A stretch of DNA of 64,000 nucleotides from Schizochytrium sp. CCTCC M209059 (lineage: Eukaryota; Sar; Bigyra; Thraustochytrida; Thraustochytriidae), in contig KN805393.1 in NCBI GenBank assembly GCA_000818945.1, positions 148,827 through 212,826 of the forward strand, written 5' to 3'. The notes below the pieces were generated by a model, which worked only from the letters and a program-made list of their open reading frames with translations, did no database searches and had not been told where the DNA came from. Every line of letters begins with the position of its first letter. The first letter of the stretch is position 1. Of the stretch, positions 51,467 through 59,884 are shown piece after piece. The translations under genes were made by a program, and so were the position numbers.

Positions 51467-52147
51467 CTCTCTCCACTCCCCACGATGCGCCCGCAACTTG
51501 CAATGCGCTCGCAATGCGCTGGCATTACGAAGTGACCTTGGCCTGGGCATGGAAGTGACCCAGGCTACGGTGCGACATGCCTGCCAGGGTGCCGCGGTCG
51601 GTGCGGATGTGATGCGCTGCGCTGCGCTGCGATGCGATTCAATGCGATGTGTGATCCCATCCGCCCACCCGCGACGCAATTGCGCGGACATGCACAGGCG
51701 ACACGACCGGCGCCCTTCGTTCGACATCCGCCGGCGCCATCACCGCTCGACTGAACGCGGTCGACATCATGGCGGCGCGGCCGAGAGGCGCGAGGAGCGA
51801 GCGGCGCGCGGGGCCTCCCTCGCCAGAGAGAGAGGGCTCGGCTCGCACGCGGCAGGGCGGTCAGTCATACAGAGAGAGACAGACAAATCTTGCGAGCTTG
51901 CCTCGCCCGCGCCCCGAGCGCAGTGCAGCCGCCGCGCGCTCGGCCGCCGGAGCCCGTCCATCCGCCCGCGGCCGGGCCCGCGCCAGCTCTCCTTGGCGGC
52001 GCGCGCGGCGCTCTCGGCGTCGCGCTCGAGGTCCTGCGCGCAGGCCAGGCGGGCAAGCCCTGGAGAGGTAAGTGCACCTTCTCTCGCGACTCATTCCGCA
52101 GCTCCGCGAGGGGCTTCCCGGCGCCCGCCGCGAGGCTCGCGCGGCGG

Positions 52148-52453
52148 CCAAGGAAAGGAAAGGAAAGGAAAGGAAAGGAAAGGAAAGGAAAGGAAAGGAA
52201 AGGAAAGGAAAGGAAAGGAAAGGAAAGGAAAGGAAAGGAAAGGAAAGGAAAGGAAAGGAAAGGAAAGGAAAGGAAAGGAAAGGAAAGGAAAGGAAAGGAA
52301 AGGAAAGGAAAGGAAAGGAAAGGAAAGGAAAGGAAAGGAAAGGAAAGGAAAGGAAAGGAAAGGAAAGGAAAGGAAAGGAAAGGAAAGGAAAGGAAAGGAA
52401 AGGAAAGGAAAGGAAAGGAAAGGAAAGGAAAGGAAAGGAAAGGAAAGGAAAGC
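52148..52453. repeat. AAAGG pentanucleotide array (about 60 perfect units)
   Basis: About 305 bases of uninterrupted AAAGG. In each plus-strand frame it reads as a Lys/Gly/Glu/Arg repeat, explaining long spurious frames. It lies about 0.7 kb upstream of the histidine-kinase ATG, inside a candidate leader intron. Confidence 0.97.
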
Positions 52454-53128
52454 AGCTTTTGAAAAGGCGGAGGGGGGCAGAAAGAAGTTCAAGCAGAAGC
52501 TTTTTTGAATTTTGAGAAGCTCGCGACGGGCGCGGTCTCCGACTCGCGGGCGGGCGCAGGGACGGGAAGCCCGCGCGCCTGCGTGCGTGCGTGCGTGCCT
52601 GCCTGCCCTCGCGCGGGGCAGAGCGCAGCGGAGCAGAGAAGAGCAAAGCAGAGCCGAGCCGAGCCGCGGAGGTAGGCAGAGGGGGGCAGGCATCCAGACG
52701 CGTCTTGGGGGCGCCATCGATCCTGTCTCATCATCTCACAAAGAGATCTACTCGTCTCATCTTGACTCGTCTCGCCTCGCCTCCTCTTGCCTCGCGTCGG
52801 GTCGTGTCGTGGCCTTGCGACCCGACCAGTGCGTTGGCTCGGCCGCCGCCGCGAACCGGAACCCCGCCGCAGCGCAGCGCAGCGAGGAGGGCCAGGACCC
52901 GCTCGTTCGCGACGCGAGACAGGAAGGAAGGAGAGAGGCCGGCCTCGGGCGGGGCCTAGGTGCGAAGGCTTATTGCACAACAACAGACGGCACAGTGCAG
53001 GCCGCGCGCAGGCGCTCCGCACGGCTCTCCGCGCGCGCTCGTCCGCCTCTGCATCCCCGCTTCCGCCCCCGCTCACGCCCGCTTCCGCCTGCGGATAGGC
53101 GGCCGCCACGGGCACCTTCGAGGACACC

Positions 53129-54976
53129 ATGCTCATGGTGCCGGAGCTCGTGACGGTGCCCTCGGCAGGCGGGAGCGCCAGCGACAACACCGTGAGCGTG
53201 TCGACATGGGACCAGGACGCCGTCGCAGACGCGCTCATCTTCGTGGCGTACTTTCTCATTCCCGTGCAACTCATGGTCGTCTTCAAGTCCGTGCGCATCC
53301 CCATGGTCGTCCAGAGAATCAGACTCGCCTTCTTCTCCTTTATCCTCAGCTGCGGCGTCACCCATCTCCTGGCCACCCTGCCGCACGGGTGGCCCTGGCT
53401 CTCATCTGTGATGGCTTTCAGCAAGTGGACATGCGCCGTCGTCTCGTTGGCCACGGCCGTCTTCTTGCACGTCCACTTTATCGACGTCCGCGAGCTCTTG
53501 CGCCAGGGATCTCAGCTCGAAAAAGAGATCGCCCAGAGCCGCGCCGCGCTCATCGATATGCACAAAAGACACTCGCAACTAGGTCGCCAGCATGAGGAAG
53601 CACTTCGACTCGCAAGGGCCAAGTCGGACTTTGTCGCCACCATGTCGCACGAAACGCGCACTCCCCTTTGGAGCATTATCGGCTTCGCAGACATCCTCGA
53701 GGGAACAAAACTCTCCGACTGGCAACACGAGCACGTCTCTGGAATTCAAAAATCAGCATCGCACCTCTTGTGCCTTATCAACGACGTGCTCGACTGCACA
53801 CGTCTTGAACACGTAGAGTACACCTTAGAAAAGGCCGCCTTCTCCCTCACGGCTTGCCTCAACACTGTCAAGTCCATGATGGAGATTCCCGCCAAAGAAA
53901 ACGGCGTACGTCTCTGCATGGACGTCGAAAATCCCGGCGTGAATCAGGTCATTCACGCCGATGAGCGACGTCTCACCCAGGTCCTCACCAACATCACCTC
54001 CAACGCCATCAAGTTCACACCACGAAATGGAAAGGTCACCTTCCGCGCAAGCGTCGTTCCCGCGACCTACGTACAAGCTCTGCGCGATGATCCAGCCATC
54101 TATAGCGCTCACCCGAAAATGCGCGAACCACAGACCACCAGCCGCTTCTTCGTCTTTTCAGTCCAAGACTCGGGCGTCGGCATTGAGCCCGCAAAAATAC
54201 CCATTATCTTCGACCGCTTCATGCAGGCAGACAACTCCATTGAGCGAAAGTTTGGCGGCACAGGTCTCGGACTTTCAATATGCAAGGTGCTCGTCGAAAA
54301 AATGGAGGGCGGCATCTTTGTTCGCAGCTCGCCTCGCTCAGGGTCAACCTTTATTGTTTGCATCCCCAGCGAGTCTCTGTCCCCCAGTCCTCCCTCCACA
54401 CAGGTCGCGCGTCCCAAGGTCATTCTCGATAAACACATCGCCGATGCACAGGAAAAGGTGGCTCGTAAAAGGCCAACCGCCGCCGTCACTCCTCACGTGC
54501 CCTCGGGAGTGCCCCCGGTGCGTTCGCGCGCAATTGCTGTTCCAGATACCGTACCAATACCTGCCCCTGCAGCTCACTACGCAGACTTGGCGCTCGGCAG
54601 TATCGAGAGTGATTTGCCAATTCTTGTCGCCGAGGACAATGAGACCAACCAGCTCATCATGAAGCGCATGATGCAGCAGCTCGGTTATCGCAATATCACC
54701 TTTGTCGCAAATGGACAAGAAGCCGTTGCTCACGTCAAGGCTCACCCGGAAATCAAATGCATCTTCTTGGACATTCACATGCCCGTCATGGATGGCATTC
54801 GGGCTTGCCAGGCTATTCGCGCGATACCGGGCCGCCAATCTTTATGGATCATGGCACTTACTGCAGATTCGAGTCAAGAGTTCCTAAGTCTCGGCTTTGA
54901 CGACCACATTCTCAAACCATGCAGAAAGGAGCAGCTTCATAGATCCATCGTGCGTCGCGCCAAGGATGTTGCATAA
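53129..54976 (+). CDS. Ethylene-receptor-like hybrid histidine kinase
   Basis: The 615 residues start at ATG 53129; a TAG lies 33 bases upstream in frame. Residues about 30-118 form three membrane helices matching the ethylene-binding domain of plant ETR1: D34, Y41, P45, C75 and H79 (VADALIFVAYFLIP and SCGVTH) have ETR1 spacing, with C75/H79 equivalent to the copper ligands. A linker helix leads to the dimerisation/phosphoacceptor domain with H174 (TMSHETRTP), then an HATPase domain with N-box, DSGVGI and GGTGLGLSIC, and a C-terminal receiver (about 495-610) with phospho-Asp D548 (FLDIHMPVMDG), ALTAD and K596. It lacks the GAF domain of plant receptors, as some bacterial and fungal ethylene-domain proteins do. 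It should sense ethylene or a similar small ligand via Cu(I) in the endomembrane or plasma membrane and signal by phosphorelay. The ligand is inferred. Confidence 0.93.
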   Translation: MLMVPELVTVPSAGGSASDNTVSVSTWDQDAVADALIFVAYFLIPVQLMVVFKSVRIPMVVQRIRLAFFSFILSCGVTHLLATLPHGWPWLSSVMAFSKWTCAVVSLATAVFLHVHFIDVRELLRQGSQLEKEIAQSRAALIDMHKRHSQLGRQHEEALRLARAKSDFVATMSHETRTPLWSIIGFADILEGTKLSDWQHEHVSGIQKSASHLLCLINDVLDCTRLEHVEYTLEKAAFSLTACLNTVKSMMEIPAKENGVRLCMDVENPGVNQVIHADERRLTQVLTNITSNAIKFTPRNGKVTFRASVVPATYVQALRDDPAIYSAHPKMREPQTTSRFFVFSVQDSGVGIEPAKIPIIFDRFMQADNSIERKFGGTGLGLSICKVLVEKMEGGIFVRSSPRSGSTFIVCIPSESLSPSPPSTQVARPKVILDKHIADAQEKVARKRPTAAVTPHVPSGVPPVRSRAIAVPDTVPIPAPAAHYADLALGSIESDLPILVAEDNETNQLIMKRMMQQLGYRNITFVANGQEAVAHVKAHPEIKCIFLDIHMPVMDGIRACQAIRAIPGRQSLWIMALTADSSQEFLSLGFDDHILKPCRKEQLHRSIVRRAKDVA

Positions 54977-56359
54977 GTTTGCTGGCTCCGAGATGGACAA
55001 ACGTGCGGGTAGCGAGCGCGCGAGCATGCACGATTGCGAGCTGGGCGCGCGCAGGCCCTAGAGCTGGCCGCTCGTACACCATCATCAGAAGCTCGCTGCA
55101 CGTACGATCAGCGGGATGGCCGGTTACTCGCACCGTCACATCGCACAAAGGAGAACTTGTACTTGTACTACTACATTAGCAGCCACAATGTGTACGCCTT
55201 TGAGACCTGGCTCTCGAGGTCGTTTAGTGCTACAGACGCGATCGAGTCTAGCAAGTGAAAGCAGACAAGACAGACAAGCAGCGCGCTCGTTGAGTGCTTA
55301 GAGGGAAGCACCTCGTCGTTGGCCGCGCTGGCTTTTGCCTTCCAGATACTTACTACACAGCCGACAGCGTTGCAGTCTGTCGCAGAAATGCCCCCATGGG
55401 CATTGCTACATGTCCTAAACTTCATCGTGCATTTACTTTTTTTTTTTTAACTTCTTCGTTCCGTCTTCGCAGTCAAGAGTTCGTTCGGCCTATGCAACTT
55501 TCTCAAACGTACGTACGTACGTACGTACGAACGAACGAAGAAATGAATGAATTAGAATGAACGACCCGCGCGTGGTCACCCAGCTGCAGTCCGTCAGCAA
55601 GCTCGCCGCCAGACATGTCGCCCGCTCTTGGGATCTCTGTCGATCCATCTCGAGTTCTGTCGATCCATCTCGAGTTCTGTCGATCCGAGTGAGCGACAGT
55701 CGTGCGACAGCAAAAGGCGGTGTACGACATTCCTTAGTTCGAAACCTGTTGTCGTTACACTGTCGTTCGCTTCTACGTCAGCGAGTCACTCAGTCGGTCA
55801 CACAGCCAATCCTTGAATGTCCCGTGGGGACCTGTCGCGCGTGCATCTCGCCCGCGGCTGCGAGCTGCGCCGCATGTGCTCGGAGAGATAGATGGATGGA
55901 CTTGTCACCAATGACTGCACTTGATGTATTATAGTATAGATAATAAAGGGATGTGCGTGCATCTTGAAAACCGCTCTGCACGATCGCCACAGCGTGACTG
56001 TCCGTGGCTACGGTAGTGGCTGACAGTGATGCTGGCTGCAGGTCGCTGTCGATCACACTCACCGATGCCTCGCGCTTGAGAGCTCACAATCGCGCGCCGC
56101 GGCGCACCCTAATCTGACCTGATTAGCTACGAAGACGCACGCGCCCGAGGCGAAAAAATAACATCAAATACCCCGCTCTACAGAAGTACAGACCGTAAAA
56201 AGATAGGCCTCTTTTAAATAGACCGCTTCGCCGCGGCCCTGCGGCTGCTGCTGCCGCCGCCGCCGCTCTGGACGGCGTGGTGCAGAAGAGCAGCGACCTC
56301 GCGAGCGCGGGCAGGAGCGAGGGCGCGCGGGTAGGTCCGGACGCAGGGCGAGAGGAAAG
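54977..56359. other. Intergenic region between histidine kinase and bL35 genes
   Basis: No supportable gene. A GTAC/GAAC microsatellite lies at 55509-55541 and a direct repeat of CTGTCGATCCATCTCGAGTT around 55637-55680. The last 150 bases before 56360 should hold the bL35 promoter. Confidence 0.45.
55509..55541. repeat. GTAC then GAAC microsatellite
   Basis: About five GTAC units followed by three GAAC units. Confidence 0.9.
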
Positions 56360-56776
56360 ATGCTTGCGCACGCAGCTGCCGCTGCGCGCCGCGCAGCGCC
56401 GCGGTTCGCGACGCAGAGCTCGAGCATGGTGGGCGCCATGCCGCGGGCGCCACTCGTGCAGCAGCAGCAGCAGCAGCTCCAGCTGGTGCAGGCGCCGCAG
56501 GTCGTGGCTCAGGTCGCAGCGCCGCAGCAGATGGTGCCTGCGTGGACCGCGGTCGTCTCGAGGTTATTCGGCACCTTTAGGCCCAACAAGACCCACTCCG
56601 GTGCGAAGAAGCGCTTCCGCCGCAAGGGTGACGGCAGCTACAAGTTTCTCGGCGCTGGCCGCAGGCACAAGATGCACAAGAAAAACCGCAAACACACACG
56701 GGAAAAGGGTCTCGTTGTCACCATGGACCACACCCACCCGCACTTTAACCAGCTTCGGCGAACCCTTAGGGACTAA
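56360..56776 (+). CDS. MRPL35: Mitochondrial ribosomal protein bL35m
   Basis: The 138 residues start with an Ala/Arg mitochondrial presequence (MLAHAAAAARRAAPRFATQS), then a short Gln-rich spacer (QQQQQQLQLV). The bL35 core lies at about 74-120: NKTHSGAKKRFRRKGDGSYK and the basic HKMHKKNRKHTREKG. Bacterial bL35 has the same KTxSGAxKRFKxTGxGK opening. It is a component of the large mitoribosomal subunit. The C-terminus (HTHPHFNQLRRTLRD) is longer than in bacteria. The homopolymer Gln stretch between presequence and core is unusual and may be removed or disordered. Confidence 0.9.
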   Translation: MLAHAAAAARRAAPRFATQSSSMVGAMPRAPLVQQQQQQLQLVQAPQVVAQVAAPQQMVPAWTAVVSRLFGTFRPNKTHSGAKKRFRRKGDGSYKFLGAGRRHKMHKKNRKHTREKGLVVTMDHTHPHFNQLRRTLRD

Positions 56777-57240
56777 GCGCCATCATCTAATTTTGTCGCT
56801 ATTTCTGCTTTCCCTTCTATCAGACCCCCTCACTCGTGTTGGCCTCTTGGTAACTCATCTCCGAAACATTCAGAGCTGCAAGGTATTGCCGAGATATCGT
56901 ATCCATGGCAGCTCTTCCTATCTGATTTCGAGTGATGATAATTCTTTCCCCGCACTTTGATTGAGAGCATTTTCAGTCGCCTTAGTTAGCTTGATCGCGT
57001 TTTGTTGCACTTGAAAATATGGCCTACCATGCCAAGTCTGTTCTCATGCACCCCCTCCCCCCCCCTAAAAAAAAATAGAAATCGAAGATTGTCGAGTTTT
57101 ATCTTAAAGGTCTAGAAACGAGGATAATCGTTGTGGTCTTCATCTACGTCTCTTCAATTGGCATACCACGTCCGAAACAAAGAAGACGATGAGAATTCCG
57201 AGAAAATATACAGCGCAAGATTATCGCAGCGCAAGAAACA
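56777..57240. other. Convergent 3' flanks
   Basis: 464 bases between convergent bL35m and vasohibin genes, AT-richer than coding DNA, with a C-run followed by an A-run at 57050-57077. Nothing else seen. Confidence 0.45.
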
Positions 57241-58602
57241 TTATAGCGTAAGATCCTCGAGCCGCGGGATCGACACGGCCATTAGTCCGAGCGCCGGGAT
57301 CTCGAGAGATTGTGGCGCGGGTTCACGGGCCTGAAGAAAGTCTTCGGCAGACATAGTAGCGAGATGTGCCATATTGAGACCTTTTTCGTCGCTCGCCTCG
57401 GAATCGTCCTTTTCATTCTCGTTCTTGTTGCTGTCTTCGTCCCCCTCATTTCCCTCCTTGTGCTCCTCTTCCATTCCATCTTCTTCCGACGCACCTTCGA
57501 GGTCAATTCTCTTGCCCTCTTCCTGCTGTTCACCAGAAGAGGCAGTGCTTTGTTCTGCCAGGGAATTGCGCTTGCTTCCCGACTTGGCGAGCTGTTTCGT
57601 CTTGCTCGATTTCTTCTTGGACTTGGTACCTCCCTCGCCATGGCCAGAAGGCCGCTTCACCGTCGGATGTTGGTCCAAAAACCAAGTGGGAAGCTCACCT
57701 CCGTGCGCCAATACATACGGCTCAATCACCTCGAGCCGGCTCACAAACGTATTAATAGCTTGCTCGGTCGCCTCACTCCACTTACGAGCAGCACCGTCAA
57801 ACTCAATCATAAGCGGCCGCCAGTGAATGGGCTCCATGGAGTGCTCGCAGTGACCAAAAGGCAAGCCCACGCCCACATGCTGCACAGAATGCCCTAGGTC
57901 TCCATAGGCTCCGCAAAAGTCTTTGATAAGCTCTGCGAGAGAATCAAATTGGATTTTGCGATGCATGAGAGTTTCCTTGCGGCTCAGTCCAATGGCGCCC
58001 CAGCGGCCCTTATGACCCACGGCCATGACAATATGCTTAAAGACAAACTGCCCGTTCTGCTCTACGCTTGATTGGAAGCGAAGAGGAATGCGCACGAGAT
58101 CGTTCATGCCCAGCGTCAGATAAAAGCCCAAGAAAACAGCCTCGATGCACTTGATTGGCAGACACTCGCGCATGATCTCCCGTGCAGTTCCTGCAAGTCG
58201 TTTCGCTCCGCGGTCCTTACGGATCGTAAAGTAGTTGGTGCCCGTGTGATTGTATTCGAGCCGACTAATGTACTGCTGAATGCGTTCAAGCCGCCACGCA
58301 GCGCTCGCTGCGGGAGCAAAGTTTGTCGGCGCGCGCGGCCGCGGCACCTCTGGAAGTGTATCGGGGTCCACTTCCTCCAAGGCCTTGATTGCCTTTGCAA
58401 GGGCAGCTTTGCTCGATGGCGACTTTCCCAGAGGTCCGCTGTTAGGCACCCCCATGTTTTTCGACAGACTTCCGTGATCATTGGTGCCCGTATTACCCTT
58501 CAGTTCACGGTCGCCATGCTCCTCGCGTCTCGAAGGCTCCTCCGTTCCGGGCTGCGCTTCGCAAAGGCCGTGTCCGGCATAGTCTGCATTCGCGGTGGCC
58601 AT
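57241..58602 (-). CDS. Vasohibin-family tubulin carboxypeptidase
   Basis: ATG 58602 gives 453 residues (the frame is open to 58695 without another ATG). The vasohibin transglutaminase-like Cys protease core spans about residues 105-300. Its triad is C152 (LPIKCIEAVFLGFYLT), H190 (FVFKHIVMAVGHKGRWGAIG) and S207 (GLSRKETLM), with the 17-residue His-to-Ser spacing of human VASH1. Other family blocks are YNHTGTNYFTIRK, SLAELIKDF, VGVGLPFGHCEHS and EPIHWRPLMIEF. The enzyme removes the C-terminal Tyr of alpha-tubulin, affecting microtubule stability and flagella. The C-terminal 140 residues are disordered, Lys- then Glu/Asp-rich. Animal vasohibins need the small partner SVBP; none is seen nearby. 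Protist vasohibin-like enzymes are known, so function is likely conserved. Confidence 0.92.
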   Translation of the reverse strand: MATANADYAGHGLCEAQPGTEEPSRREEHGDRELKGNTGTNDHGSLSKNMGVPNSGPLGKSPSSKAALAKAIKALEEVDPDTLPEVPRPRAPTNFAPAASAAWRLERIQQYISRLEYNHTGTNYFTIRKDRGAKRLAGTAREIMRECLPIKCIEAVFLGFYLTLGMNDLVRIPLRFQSSVEQNGQFVFKHIVMAVGHKGRWGAIGLSRKETLMHRKIQFDSLAELIKDFCGAYGDLGHSVQHVGVGLPFGHCEHSMEPIHWRPLMIEFDGAARKWSEATEQAINTFVSRLEVIEPYVLAHGGELPTWFLDQHPTVKRPSGHGEGGTKSKKKSSKTKQLAKSGSKRNSLAEQSTASSGEQQEEGKRIDLEGASEEDGMEEEHKEGNEGDEDSNKNENEKDDSEASDEKGLNMAHLATMSAEDFLQAREPAPQSLEIPALGLMAVSIPRLEDLTL

Positions 58603-59884
58603 GGTTTCGCTTCGCGTGCTTCGGGCCTCTTTGCCTGCCCTTCTTCTTGCTTCGATACCTGCCTTGTGCTGTTCGCGCGAATGATGAAAATGCAAATCGT
58701 TTCTTACGATTGCAATTTGCTACGCTTGCTTTCGATCGAGGCTGCCGAGGAAGAAATGCGCGCGGCGGCCGCGGCGCTTGTAGACTGCACCACACAATCG
58801 CCCTCTTTCATCCCGGCTTCCCGCTCTCTATATTCTTTTCTCAAGCTCTCTCTTAATGCCTTAATGGCCCAACAACCCAGAGATCAACTTGTCAAGAGCT
58901 CCGCGCCAGCATACTCCGCGCCGCAGCAGCCCAGCCTTTTTTCCTTTTTATCGCTCATTCATTCCTTCTTTTCCCTTTGTAAGTCCGTAAATGTAGCGCC
59001 GCCATAGCCACTCTTTGCTCTATCTTTAAGGGCTATCAATCCTGGTCACCCCTTCTTCTTTTCATGCGCGCAAAATCTACAGCGAAGCCACCACTTAATC
59101 TACAGCGAAGCTACCACTTATTTGCCATGTCATCCCGCCATCCAAGCGCATATTTCGCTTCCAGGATAAGTGAAGATCTCCCTTCCCGAGTCCACCTCGT
59201 CAGCCGGGCCAGCACTTCAACCCTGAGGTCAAGCAAGGTTCGCAAAATTCAAGCTCAAGCTCAAGTTCAAGTCGCGGTTGTCGAGCGCCCCAACGGATCT
59301 CTGTCTCCCTCGGATTGCCTCTCTCTGGGGGGGGGCACGAGTGACTTCTGCCCTGATGTCTACGATGGTGTCTACGATCTTCTCCGCCTCATTCTTGTGT
59401 TTCATGGCTGCCAGAACGCGAACCCTCCCAGGGGTGGCACCGCCGCGACGCACGCGCGGGGCCCTCTCGCCCGCGCGCCGCCGCTCGCAGCAGAGCCCGT
59501 CGGACCGGAGCGCGCGAGTCGCGCAAGGCCGCGCGAGGGCCGCGCGAGGCCCGCGCGAGGCCCGCGCGAGGGCCGCGCGAGCCGCGTGAGGCAAACAGAC
59601 CTTGTTCGGGCTCGAGCCCGTTTCGCCGCCGCCAGCGACGCGCACGAGCCCGCGATCGCAGCTGCCACAAAGACGCGCGAGCCTACGCTCGAGACGAGCG
59701 GGAGAACGGCGACAACGACGGCAACGACGACGCTGACGCCGACGCCGACGACGACGACGCCGACGACGACAATCTGCGGCTGAGTCGCACTGGGCAGAAC
59801 AAAGCGCAAGGGGCCCGAAACGGGACACGAGGGGCTCTTCTTGGTCGCTCGACCCCGAACGAAGCTTCCACAACCTCCACCACG
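58603..59884. other. Divergent intergenic region
   Basis: 1.3 kb between the vasohibin (minus) and Zn2Cys6 (plus) genes. It has a repeat of the 20-base AAATCTACAGCGAAGC-type element (59069-59110, two copies), a GC-rich minisatellite (59519-59586) and a GACGCC run (59729-59768) just upstream of the plus-strand gene. No supportable gene. Confidence 0.5.
59519..59586. repeat. GCGCGAGGCCC minisatellite
   Basis: Five or six units of a GC-rich 11- to 12-base motif (GCGCGAGGCCC / GCGCGAGGGCC) in tandem. Confidence 0.85.

Larger units (their letters stand above)
47484..53128. other. Long divergent, repeat-rich intergenic region with an assembly gap
   Basis: About 5.6 kb between the zinc-knuckle gene (minus) and the histidine kinase (plus). 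Repeats and the gap are listed separately. A moderately GC segment (49.9-50.7 kb) has frames such as 49857-50303, but none starts with ATG or shows a domain. The last kilobase may be a 5' leader intron of the kinase gene (candidate GTAAGT donor at 52068, acceptor TAG at 53098). Confidence 0.45.

Noticed and set aside
52148..52453. Possible CRISPR-like array
   Set aside because: It is a pure 5-base repeat without spacers; none of the other tandem repeats has unique spacers either.
51327..52515. Plus-strand frames encoding KERKG repeats
   Set aside because: Produced by the AAAGG microsatellite, which has no stop in any forward frame; upstream composition is noise.
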